DNA of 64,000 bases from Polytrichum commune. Taxonomy: Eukaryota > Streptophyta > Polytrichopsida > Polytrichales > Polytrichaceae. Numbering within the stretch: the stretch's first letter is position 1; each line of letters begins with the position of its first letter. Shown here in pieces: positions 1 through 11,559 of the stretch. The notes below the pieces were generated by a model. That model saw only the letters and a program-made list of their open reading frames with translations. It was not told where the DNA came from and searched no databases. A program made the translations under genes and the position numbers. Location of the stretch: positions 40,473,501 to 40,537,500 of the forward strand of contig OX485805.1 of assembly GCA_950295325.1 (NCBI GenBank), given 5' to 3'.

Positions 1-230
1 TGAAATATTGTCATGGATGATTGAAAGTTGGATGACAAATCACTTTGGTAAGTGATGTTAATTGCAACACTGTAACTCTATAATCCCCTGAAATATTGAC
101 AAGGAATGACAAGTAATGTTGGGTTAACATTTAGTGTTGGTAACACTATACCGCAGTTTACAATTAGTATTGAGCAAGACAATTATAATTGGTGACACTA
201 AATATGATATTTAGTGTAGCTTTGTTGCAC
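1..230 (+). repeat. MITE-like repeat, copy cut by window edge
   Basis: This stretch is clearly similar to the reverse complement of 20127-20351 and more weakly to that of 18270-18450. Shared blocks include the opening TGAAATATTGTCATGGATGA and the closing GGTGACACTAAATAT followed by ATTTAGTGTAG. The ends are rich in the ACTAAAT/ATTTAGT inverted motif, which suggests a small non-autonomous DNA element. The left end may lie outside the window. No coding capacity is seen. Confidence 0.6.
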
Positions 231-1746
231 ATCGTGCTTAATATCCATTGTAGGTATCAAGTTGATTTTAAGCAAGAGATTGGGCTACACCCTAAACCAA
301 ACATGCTTCAAAAGACGGCATTTAAGTTCAATATGAGAGACATAGACTATCTAATAAATGAACATTGACCATCTTTATAATGGGCATATGACCTCCATGT
401 TTTGATATTCAAAACCTCTCATGGATTTGAGCTCAATGTTCTATACGAATTTTATTTATGTTTCCATCCAAGGTTCCCACAATCACTCTTCAAAAGTAGG
501 AAAAGATGAAGATGTTTACTATATCTCCCAACTTGAAACTCCAGCTTTGCGATTGTTGGATCTTCACAATAGTGTTACGAAGTGCATGTTTATGTTACAA
601 AATGATCTATAAGTTGACTTAAAATGTACACAAATGACACTTGACATTAGTATGCTCAAGAAACTCTTCCTTTCGCATACTAAAATGCAAACACATGACA
701 CTTGCCACTAGTACGATCAGTAACATCTTCCTCTCTTTCCCAATGAAACACAAAAGTATCCTCTCAAGTAGCCCATTGTGCTACGCTACATGTCAACATG
801 TTATTAAAATTCCACTTAAAAGAAGTTACTTATGCTGACAAATAATAACATATTGGTAATTAGCATACACGACACTTTGAGACCTCTAGGCATCTAGTTA
901 GCTTAGGCCCTTTGCAAATAATGTAGGTGACACTAAACACCATAATGTAAATCCTTGATTAATCCGATTCACTAATCAGAAACGGATTTTAGTTCTAATC
1001 TGACTAATTAAAGTGACTGCTTAATTAGGCAAGTAAAAAATCTACAGGCTAGTTGATCATAATTATGTAAAGTGGATTTGCTTGTTTTACTGGCTAATAG
1101 AGGTAAGTAATTACACGAATTAAAGTATTGGGCGATGAGAGGCCGAAAAGTACAACAAGGTGTAAGCTAGTGATAAGTTGAACAAGGAAGTTATTGGTAT
1201 GTATTATGTACATGACAAAGAATTTAAAGTCCCGCCATGGGGTTCTTACGGCTTCCCTAATTGGACCCAAGGTCACACGGCCTCATTAAGTTGCGATTTT
1301 GAAGACATCGAAAACGCGTGTGTGCAAGAGCGACAGTCATTTAAGGGGACCACATGTTGGGGACGAAGGGCTTGCATTTACTACTAATTAGGCCACACTT
1401 CAATGATCTCCGGTCACATTTCTTCCTCTTGTGTTTTGTCACATCTAATGTAATGTTGATGTGTCTTGCATAATTACTCCTCCTTTTCCTTTTTCCTTTT
1501 TCCTTTTTTTCCAAGTATTGTTCTCCCTCTTTAGTATGACATGATTGGGCAACATTAAAAAAAATAAGAAGGTTGTATTATCGAGGTGTCATCTTCTCAT
1601 TAACATGACAAATGGTGTAAAGTTGTCGTATTGTTGAGGGAATATGAAAACATAAGTGATATGAGTTTTGAAATGTATACAACGAGTTTAAGCAATATAG
1701 ATGGTATGAGATGATGACTCGTAACTTCAAACAAATACAAGTATTT

Positions 1747-2052
1747 TCAAGATCTCTTGAAATAGGAGTCCAAAGATCTATGGTGTTGCCTACCCAAGTT
1801 AGCAACTGTCATCTTACCTAAATTTCCTACTAACTTTTGAAAACTAGTAATTTCATTAACACCGAAATATAAAGAGTTCTCTAATAAGAAACTAGATGAC
1901 AATGATGCACGACGTTTAGCATCACTAAGCTTTACTATAGGTGGAGCAACATCATCCACATCTACTGAATCTAGATCAACATTAAGATCAAAGTCTTTGT
2001 GCATAATTGGTTCCCAAGGCAACATACTAGGCATAACCATAACCATAACCAT
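1747..2052 (-). pseudogene. Possible Tigger/pogo-like transposase C-terminal remnant
   Basis: A 101-codon minus-strand frame contains, in order, an acidic stretch (DLNVDLDSVDVDD), then VKLSDAKRRASL, then FQKLVGNLGKMTVANL, and ends RQHHRSLDSYFKRS. From memory of the family, this order (acidic patch, KLS-A-K-A-L-F, K-L-KM, H-K-LDSYF) resembles the tail of Tc1/mariner-pogo (Tigger, CENP-B-like) transposases in plants. No DDE catalytic core is visible upstream in this frame, and the neighbouring minus frame at 1971-2180 carries no clear continuation. If the assignment is right, this is a dead fragment. It could also be a chance frame; a database search was not possible. Confidence 0.35.
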
Positions 2053-2340
2053 GCCTGTTCTTCACTAGTAACCCTGATTCTCATTAAGTTCCCAATGATA
2101 AGTGAAGTTCCCAAGTAATTCCCAAGTGAAGATGGATATATTTTAGATGTACATGACATAGATGAAAGGAATTTTAACATTAACTACCTCTTTGATATGA
2201 CAAAACAGAGATTATCGATTCTCAATGTTGCATTATTGAGTGTCATAGTTTTGAACTAAAAAATTTGGTCTCGCAAAGATATGTTGTAATATCGAGGCAT
2301 CGCATAAACGAGTGTCGTATTTACAAGGTTAAATTGTACC

Positions 2341-2760
2341 CCACTTCTTCCTAGGATATGAAACACGCGATTATTTTCCTACAAGATGGTTAGCAAACCC
2401 AAATCAAGTTCCTCGTAATTTTTGGAGCTCATATGAATATGTTATTCATGATCGAGGTGAAGATTCTTGTGCTCATTGAATGGCCGTATAGGTTCCTCTA
2501 GTTATGTTGATTGTTGGGCTTAAAATGTTTAGCATGTTTTGAGCACGTAGTCCAATCTCTTTTAGGCATATGTCTTTTTTGGTTGAATTGTTGAATCCAC
2601 AATTATCCACATACCACTCAAATTTCTAGGCATTTGATTAAGATAAGTACCAAGATTAGGCACACTTACATTTGGACCATTTTGAACATGTGATTGAGGG
2701 CAATGAGAAAAAAAAGCTAAAATTTCTTGTGCTCATGGTTGGTGGTCTGAAAACTGTGAT
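2341..2760 (+). repeat. Interspersed repeat family R1, copy 1
   Basis: It shares long blocks with 24230-24520 and 57747-57905: CTTC(T)TCCTAGGATATG at the start, then TTTTTGGAGCTCATATGAAT, then GTGAAGATTCTTGTGCTCAT, then GTCTTTTTGGT. The later part (ACCACTCAAAT) also resembles 25790-25840 and 48440-48480. The copies are diverged and non-coding. No terminal repeats could be fixed, so the class of element is unknown. Confidence 0.55.
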
Positions 2761-4361
2761 CAAAGGAAATCCACATCCCCTTGGTCATTAGATATAATAT
2801 AATATAATATAAATTTAGACCAAGACATAGTGTTGTTATGAAAATTTTAATAAAATTTTAAATAAGGATTAAAATTTTAAATATCCAAAAATATAAATTT
2901 GAAATAGAGATTACTAAAATAATTGTTCTTTTGGACATGCTCACCTTCATGTTATGCAGAGTCAACCTATTTGGGTTCTAACTTCTCTTGCTACAAAATT
3001 CGATTATGTGGGTCCCCAAATATCCCATGCATGATCCTAGCATCCTAAGGTGGTTATTTTTACCACTTTGTTTAGGATGAGTCTTATGTAAGTGATGCAA
3101 TGAGCTTTGAGACCCGTAGCTCTCTTTGTAACCTTGTTGTAGAAATGAGAACATAGGCATCATGCTTAGTACTGTTAGGCTGTCACTAATAAAAAAAAAC
3201 TAATAATAACAATAATAATAGGACAACCATTTACTTGTAAGCCAAAATAAGAAGCAGTCTAAGATAGAGGTGCTATAACCCGCACCCCACCCAAAACCAA
3301 CACATGTGCACGTGTCCTAATCCCATGATAGAAACACACCTTAATTAAGGTATTGTTGGCACCAAACTTTCCCACCAATGGATCCTTGTTAAGGGATTCA
3401 GACCATACTCATTCCAAACCCATCACAAGATACGATTGACATGTCACATACTCACAATAGAAAGAAAATAACAAAAGTTCTTGTGGATGTATAAGTTAGG
3501 TATTCCGTATTTGTCACCCTCTTCAAGGAGATATAGAACTTTGTTGTCAAATGTACACATTGGTTGTAAAGAAGTGGATGGGGAATTGACAACATGAGCA
3601 TGGCCATAAATTGGATTGAGGACCATTGTCACATGTGTGCCATCAAACATTTCGAGCAAGGTTGCAAGGGCACGATCAATGACACTTTTCACAACATTAC
3701 CAATGTGTATGTTGCCTATTATAGAGAGATATGGATGTTAAGTATATTAAGACTTATGCATGAATCTTTGATAGAATAAAGTTGTATGCATGTAGTGTTA
3801 TTGGTGGGTCTTGTGATAGAATTACAAAAACAAATTGTAGATGTGCACTACATTTGTTTATTTTTGTTGTGAACATATTTTTGTTATATCCCCAATGTGG
3901 ACAATGTTGATCATTGACATTTTGTCTCCTTCAACCAACGAGTTGCTTTATCTAGTCCTTGAATTAATAAACCTAATGTTCATGTTGAAGTTGTAGTTGC
4001 CCATTTTGGGGGAAATGAAGTGTTGGTATTGGGGTCAGTGACTGCAAAGTCTTATGATTTGGGGGAGAAAAAGGGGCAATTTACTCTACTATGTTGCATG
4101 TGAGAAGTACAACACCACCAATGGTTTGATTTTCAAAAGAATGTGTTTTGGGTGTGTTTGGCAATGTGCATGGAATGATGGTGCAAATGATGCTCTCACA
4201 TACACTAATAGGTATAGACAAACGTTCTTGAATATTCACTCAATGCCCCAAATAGAAGAGGGAGGACCAAAATTGGAGTAATTTCAAGAAGAGTGATAAG
4301 ACAAAGGCCACCAAAGTGAGGATAAACAATATCTATATATTACTCCACACCCCCCCCACTG

Positions 4362-4363
<2 letters not shown>

Positions 4364-4392
<29 letters not shown>
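4364..4392 (+). repeat. (GA)n microsatellite
   Basis: An uninterrupted GA dinucleotide run of about 14 units, directly after a C-rich patch (ACACCCCCCCCACTGGC). Confidence 0.9.
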
Positions 4393-4394
<2 letters not shown>

Positions 4395-7300
4395 TTTGGC
4401 AATCTTTCAACTATTGAAATGCCAACCACCATGTTTTGTATTGATACTTTATAACTCAAAAAATTTACCAAAACATATCAATTTATAAAATTGATGAGTT
4501 TTGAAATGTATCCAAGTAATGGGTGGGAAAAATGTTACTTTAATGGTGGACGCCAATTTGTCTACTAGAACAAACTATAAATAATTCAACAAAAGGAAAA
4601 TCCACCGGGCACTATCTACAAATCAAGCTACAAATCATAATATACGGATAAAAGTTGTTTTGAGGATTTAGAATCTACATTAGTCAATGATTTTCTCACA
4701 AGCATAGAAGAGAGGGGTTGAAAGGGGAAATCACGACAAAATGAATCAACAATATCTATGAGCTCACTCCTTTCAAAAAGTGAATTTTGATGCTATCCAC
4801 ATTGAATGAAGCCAATCCTTGTCATGACATGTCTTGGGCATGTCTCTCATAAAGTTCACCAACCCATGACTATTGTCTTTACAAATTCAACCAAGAAATT
4901 AACCCCCAAATTTTGACACTATGAAGATCGTCCCAATTAGTGCGAGAAATTATTCCGAGGTATGCAGTATAACCATTTAATGAAAGCGTACTATACTACG
5001 AAGTCATTTATGTTCTGTAATTTTGGGTGAAGTAGTTTTGCATCCAAAGTCATCGTCCCTTAGGATGTGACCACAGATGTTCTACGAACAAACGTTCTAT
5101 TCACTTCAACCTCCCTTAGGGGGACCGGAGTTCTTTTTCTTATGTTCTATAATATCCGAACAACCTATTGAACTTTCGTTAGTAAAGATTGAACTCATGA
5201 GTAACATGTTATTGCATTGTGTAATTTCAAATAGTAATACGCACTAATCGGGATGATTGTAGTACTTACTTTAAGGATTTTGAACCCAATTTAATCAAGG
5301 CGGTCTTGGAGGGAGGGAAAGAGTAAGGGAATATGTCAATTTGAAGATTTAAAGCCAATTATAGAGAGAGGCAAAGTGTAACATACTTAAAATAGATTAT
5401 GCTAAAATTTTCACTTTGAATGTTGGGTATACACAATTATTAGATGTTAAGTTTCTTTATTAATTTGTTAGAAAATCGAGAAGGGATTTCAACCCAACAA
5501 AATTCATATCTTATTACACTTTCGTATGGAATAGTTATAAGAGTTCAAAGTTTTATTGGTGGATGACCTAAACACATCATGGGAGCTCCGTGTGGAGCAT
5601 GATGCCAAGGTGCATGACTTGCTCAAAGTCAATACACATTAATCATGCAGAAATTTAGGGTGTTGATTTTACATGAGCTAATGGTTTTAGGATGCTCAAT
5701 GTTAATTTGTAGTTCATGAAACCGACATGGTCATTGACAAATCTCCCATACTCGAGGAGTGCACTTAAAGTTAAGATTAGGAATACACGTGAGTGTGTTT
5801 TAATGGCATACCCCCTACAATACTTGGCCTTAAAATAGTTTTTAAATTAATAAATTTTAAGTGCCAAATCATTACGTATATATCTATCACTTGGTATAAA
5901 TTTTAGGACGAAAAGTTTTCAAGAATTATTAAAAAGAAGAAGATAGAAGTTTGAACTAAAATGCGTTGTTTTTTGCTTCAAAAATCAATTTAAAAATATT
6001 TACAATTGATTAGTTTTTGAAATTTATACAACAAGAACTTTAGATTGTGTTTAATAACTTCATTTTTTTTTACAAATTTTAGATGATTTTTTAGTACATA
6101 CATAGGGGGGGTCAAAAGTACGCACTCACGTGATTCCTAGTCTTAACTTTAAGTGCACTCCCCGAGCTCCCATAAAGAAAGGCGAGAACGAAAGGCACAC
6201 ACAACTACCATTAGACATAAAAATACATGATCCCATTCTCATAAATGCAATGGTTGAGGAACGCCTAGAACTTTGTGATGTCTTGGAGAACTCATTCATT
6301 GGAAAAGTGCAAACGGAAATGGCATAAGGGAACTTGGTTTAGTTCTAATGAAGACTACTAGATGGAATCAATCGATCATCAACTTATAAGATGCTTGTTT
6401 TACTAGAGCCCCTTCATCCACTATGAATGAATATGCTTATTTTGGACATCACAAAACTCTAGACTTCAAAGATTTGTTGCATACAAGTGTAGTGCCTTAC
6501 CTCTCACCCATCGAGATGAAATACTACCCCTTACAAGTTTCATGGATAAATCATTCAAAATTTGATCCTAAGTATGTAACTCCCTTTTATTGCAAGTCCT
6601 AGTATGGAATATAATGAGCATTGAGATGAATATTTTACTCATAGATCATTTTACAAGTTTTTCTTCTTGAGATGAAGGAAACACTTATAAGCGTTGGGGG
6701 GGGGGGGCATGAGAGTTTAATCACCCGCTAGCAAACTATTTAGGGCACACCATGGATTCAATATTGTGAACCACAAGGACGAAGTGCTACACCATTTATG
6801 GTATTCACTTACTATTTGGAATCATGCAATGCAATAACTTCTTACTCAACTTTTACTAGCAAAAGTTGAATAGGTTGATCGGACATTATAAAACATAAAT
6901 GACTTGTTTGGTAAAATATTATATTATCAATAACTAGTTATAGCACTATGTAACTCCAAATAGTAAGTGACATTAAATACCATGAATGGTGTACTTGCAT
7001 TTGGACCAACATGTCGATAGTTGACCATAATGAGTAGGAGTGACTCCCAAATAGGTTAGAAGCCACAACATCTAGATGCTTAAGATTGAAATGTGACCGT
7101 TGGATAGGTTAGTCACTGTAACACTTAGAGGCTTGAGAAATACAAGAGATCAACCGACTTCAAGGGACTAAGCAGTCATTTGCACTTGTGCTATCACAAA
7201 TTTGCACTTGAGCCATGTGAGTGGGAAAATTATACTTCATTCTCATTGTTTTGTTCTTTTTTTGAGTACAAATTGAATGTGTGAGTTGCAAAACCATCAA

Positions 7301-8844
7301 GGAGAAAAAACTACCATGGGACCCAAGGGCAATCATGAGATGATTGCCATATAGGGCCTAAGTTTCCAAGTAACCACTAAATTGCTCAGAGTAACGATGA
7401 GACCTTTGAGACATTCTTGTGATTATTGTCATGACATAGATATTTGAAAAAAATGTATCGATAATTAGCCTATGAGCATTTTTAGCATGTTCATATTCAT
7501 TGTGTATTCCGGACGTTTGGAGAATCCATAATTTATGCACGCAAAAGTGTGATAACAAACAAAAACACCATGCAAGCACACAACTATATGGTCATAAATG
7601 CATAATATGAAATCACTAGAAGCCACATATGACACACAATGACAAAGTTGTGAGAAGGCGTCACGATATTGAGGGGATTTGGAGGATGACGTTAAGCATT
7701 GGTTTTGTCCAGAATTGGCTAGAATGTCTGGAAATACCTAAATACTAGTTGCTTCTTTCAAATGGATGATATAAAATCTTCATCAAACTCTTTTCAAGCT
7801 ATTTGTGTCCATGCTTCAAGAAGAACAACTTTACAAGACAACAAGCCATTTCTATGTGCCATAAAATCACATCACAGTCTATAGTTGCATTGTACAATTT
7901 CGAATTACCACATGAATTCAAAAACCCAAATCATGTTAGAAAAAACGTTTAGGGGGCAAGTCGATTCAAAGAGTGCGGCTGATTTCTACGAACGAGGGTG
8001 ACATGTTTGACACTAGGGTGTGGGGGGGGGGCTTCCCGGTTAAAGGAAATAATCCTTTTACACTCAACTGACCAAAAATTACCACGACAACAAGACATTG
8101 CTAGAAATCAATCATGGACTACATAATCAGGCAAGAGGAGAATGGATGATGAGTTGCCATAGCAACGAGACATCCATTGACTCGCTCACTATGTAGTCCA
8201 TAACCACTCTTCTCATGGATGTAAACTCTAAGTCATGGATGAAATACCATCTCCGCGACTAGAAAAGCTCAAGAGAGTTGTTGGTAGTGCCCTCCACTTG
8301 GATGAGCCACCAGTCATGTCATGTCACGCCTAGAGAGCAATGTCCCGAGATTTTTTTCAGGCCTAAACATTCGAGACCCAAGTGTTTCCAAGTCCAACCG
8401 GTTACATGTTGTCTTCCGGTATTTCTTCATTAAACTGCGATACATTCCATAGATTCATCTAAAACAATCGCTAGTTTTCCCGAAATCTCAAAACTTGAAC
8501 CGGTTATTTCTCACACCTCAACCGGTTCCCCTACAACTAGCAGCCGGTTCTCTTCATTCATTCCTAACATACGCGAGTGTCGTTCGGTTACTTTTCTTAA
8601 TCGGACCCCTACATTTAATTGGCAAGAATCAAAGAGCAAACACCGTAAAGACACACGTCCAAAAAAACATGGGACAACGTCTTTAAACTCTATCAACTAC
8701 TCCACACTCAACATTGAACACAATCGAGAGGACCTACATATCCAATCAAAGAATCAAGAAACATGCGCTCCTTATAAACATAACCAGTTTCAAGGGAGGC
8801 CCAATTTTTTTGTTGATGCTCCATCATAGATTTGCCAATGCAAC

Positions 8845-9140
8845 ACGAGTTCCGTTGCGTAAATCTCATCGGGGGAAGTCGGAGAGCATGAAAAAATGAA
8901 GTGAAATAACACCCGCATACGAGTTCCGTCGCGTAAATCTCATTGGGGGAAGTCGGAGGGCATGAAAAAATGAAGCGAAATAACACCCACATACAAGTTC
9001 CGTCGCGTAAATCTCATCGGGAGAAGTTGGAGAGCATGAAAAAATGATGCGAAATAACACCCACATACGAGTTCCCTTGCGTAAATCTCATGGGGAGGAG
9101 TCGGAGAGCATGAAAAAATGAAGCCAAATAACACACACAT
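8845..9140 (+). repeat. 74-bp minisatellite, four tandem copies
   Basis: Four head-to-tail units start at 8845, 8919, 8993 and 9067, with an exact period of 74 bp. Each has the order ACGAGTTCC, GCGTAAATCTCAT, GGAGAGCATGAAAAAATGA, AAATAACACCCACAT, and differs from the others by only a few substitutions. Because 74 is not a multiple of three, the minus-strand open frames across the array are the same sequence read in shifted frames and are not genes. Confidence 0.95.
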
Positions 9141-9171
9141 ACGTTACTAGGGAGAGGGGAGACGAGGGAGA

Positions 9172-9560
9172 TCAGGGACGCTCAGGACACATACACGTAG
9201 ACACAGAGGAGTCAGGGACAGTTAAGACGGAAGTGTCACGGCCGCCAGCAGACAACAGCCTAGAGAGAAGAGCGAGAGGGAGGGAGGGGAGGGAGGGAGG
9301 AAGGCGGCCTCCGTAGCCAGCAGCTAGTGTACCCGTGACTCCTCCTCTTCCTCCTCCCTCCTTCTTCCTCGTCGTCGTCGTCGTCGTCGTCCCTCCCGCG
9401 CCCATCAATGCAGCCACCAGATGCCTCATCACACCCTGATCCTGCGCCACAATCTGCACTCTCTGCACTCCCCCCTCCCCCCTCCTCGGATCCTGCGCCC
9501 AAATCCCCCCTCCCCTCCTCCCTCCCTAGCCCTGCCGCTCGCAAATCCATGTCTCACCTC
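9172..9560. promoter_or_regulatory. GC/CT-rich low-complexity segment, likely promoter or leader of the OVATE gene
   Basis: Base composition changes sharply from the AT-rich flank. The segment holds a G-run cluster (9278-9297), a TCG trinucleotide run (about 9369-9390), and a long pyrimidine-rich tract (about 9465-9535) on the plus strand. CT-rich tracts are common near plant transcription start sites. No TATA box or start site could be fixed. The overlapping open frames on both strands are low-complexity shadows. That this is the OVATE promoter or 5' leader is inferred from orientation and the lack of another gene. Confidence 0.35.
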
Positions 9561-9576
9561 CTTGTCCTCGCTGCAT

Positions 9577-9897
9577 CGGTCACCCTTGACTCCCAGCTGC
9601 ACATGAGACGTTGCAGCAGCAGCAATCTCACAGCTGCCTGGCTCCAATCCACTCCACTCCACTAATTGCGTTCATCAGCTTGCAGAGCTGCTTCTGCTCC
9701 CTGCTGCTTCTTCATTGCTCCTGCACCAGGGTCCAGCAGCAGTAGTAACAGAAGTAATTGGTGGGTGACGTGAGGAAGTAGAAATTGGCGGTGATGATGA
9801 AGTGATGAGCGGGTGGGTTGGTTTTATGTGAAGGTGATTCATGCCAACTTTTTGGGGTAAAAGTTTTGGCGGGTAGTGACACACATGATGCGGGGGT

Positions 9898-9961
<64 letters not shown>

Positions 9962-10419
9962 GCTTGGGGCAGGCTAGGGAGAGGAGGAGTGCCCAGTTAC
10001 CGGTCACCCTTGACTTCCAACCCAGCCCCCTTCCCAGACGTTGCAGGAAAATCCCAGCTGCAATCTCACAGGAGCTCCACTAACTGCAGCATCCGCCTGC
10101 AGATTGCACAACTGCTCCTGCTCCTGCTGCTTCTTCATTGCTACTACTGCACCAGGCAACACGAGGTCCAGCAGGTCCAGCAGCTAGGGGATGAGTAACG
10201 GAAGTACTTGGTTGGCGTGAGGAAGTATATAGAGATTGGTGGTGCTGAAGTGAGAGGGTGGGTTGGGCTAAGTGAAGGTGATTCATGCCAACTTTTTGGG
10301 TAAAAGCGTTGGAGGGGTGTTGGAGGGTAGTGAGTGACACACAAGATACGGGGGTGACGAGAGAGACAGAGAGACTAGAGTTTTGTAATCTTGTGCAGGG
10401 AGTTGAGGAGTACTACGTT
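9577..10419 (+). repeat. ~420-bp tandem duplication upstream of the OVATE gene
   Basis: Copy 1 (about 9577-9992) and copy 2 (about 10001-10419) both begin CGGTCACCCTTGACT. Both then show GACGTTGCAG, CTGCTGCTTCTTCATTGCT, GTGAAGGTGATTCATGCCAA and CTTTTTGGG, and near the end GAGTTTTGTAA. They differ by small indels. Copy 1 carries a long GA microsatellite where copy 2 has only a short degenerate GA tract. Confidence 0.85.
9901..9953 (+). repeat. (GA)26 microsatellite
   Basis: About 26 perfect GA units lie inside copy 1 of the duplicated leader segment, ending at GAGTTTTGTAAGC. GA/CT tracts are bound in plants by BASIC PENTACYSTEINE proteins, so a regulatory role is possible but not shown. Confidence 0.9.
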
Positions 10420-11559
10420 CTCGGTGTGAATGAGTCCAACTAAATTGTCTCTTTTAAGACTTCACGTGCACTTCTAGTCATCCGTTTGCAGTGGACGATA
10501 GTAGGGGGAAGGTTGTGAATATTGTTGGGTTAGCTGCAGATTGAGTGTGGAGGTAGCTGATTCATTCAAAGTTAGGCGTTTGATTTGAAGGGTGAAGGTG
10601 CACATGAGTGGAGATGATGTTGCAAGATTGATTGATAGGAGTTTTGTAGTGAGGTTCTAGGAATCGACGAGTAGTCTTGTGCTAACGTGTTTCATTGTAC
10701 TTTCATTAGGTTTCAAGGCTTTTTATGTACTGCAATGGCCGGTGAAGACGCTCCGATTTAGATGGCCATTGCTTTCATCATGTGTAGGTGCAGAAGGTGA
10801 TTGACGGACTTCTAGAGATATTGATGGTGGAAGAATGAGGTGTTTTATTGGTCTGTGCTGATAGACACATGAAGTTGGGTTTATCCCGATCAGGAGAATT
10901 GCGCTTGAGCTAGAAGGAAAACTTGGTTGAGTGTAGATGCACACACCGCTAATTCGTCCCGCTTCTGAGAGATGAACCAGGTGTCGGTATGCCATGAATA
11001 TGCGAGAGCGATAGTAGTTCTGCGATGGAGAGAGAGTCTCGGAGACCCATCGCCAAATGTTTGTTAGGAGTATTTACGTTAGCTCATTGCAGGCTTATTT
11101 TGCAGTGTCCGATATGAAGATCTTTCAATGGACTCAATCATGATCGTTCGACTTCGTGATTGCTCACCAATAGCACTTGAAGCCACAATTTGTGCACTTA
11201 TCCTCGGCCAGTTATCTCGTGTGCAGGAGGCAACTGATCGAACACGTTTCAAGGATTTTGAGTCCACAGTGAAGGCTGTGTAGATTAACCGTTGTTTGGT
11301 GTTTTGCAACAATGTGAAGTTTATTGAAAGACAAAAAAGTGATTGCACCTTGAGGATGAAGCTGTAGTTTCAGAGTATTGCACTGAAGAAGCACATGATC
11401 GGCTTGGAGATAGAAACGTTGGGGTGAAGTCGACAAATTTTTCCACATTTCGTTCTTGCAAGGTCGTCATGGTGCAGAAGAATATTGCCTCTTCTTCTCC
11501 CAGAAGAACGCTTTCGGCCACATTGTGATCAAATCATTCAGCTCAAATTGCTGGAAAAG

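Larger units (their letters stand above)
231..8844. other. AT-rich gene-free region
   Basis: Only short open frames (60-100 codons) occur here. None has a recognisable domain apart from the possible transposase tail at 1747-2052, and no chain of frames with matching GT-AG sites was found. The DNA is AT-rich with homopolymer G runs (about 6692-6707 and 8022-8031), a GA microsatellite, and scattered motifs ending in GACACTAAATACCAT (for example near 928 and 6965) that recur near 58190. It looks like decayed transposon-derived intergenic DNA. Confidence 0.6.

Noticed and set aside
8708-9140. Three similar minus-strand open frames (YFASFFHALRLPP-type peptides)
   Set aside because: They are one 74-bp tandem repeat read in different frames; the period is not a multiple of three.
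8845-9140. Repeat array considered as CRISPR
   Set aside because: Units are contiguous with no spacers, and the DNA is plant nuclear.
9172-9665. Overlapping low-complexity frames on both strands
   Set aside because: Compositional artefacts of CT/GA- and TCG-rich DNA, with no domain and no splice support.
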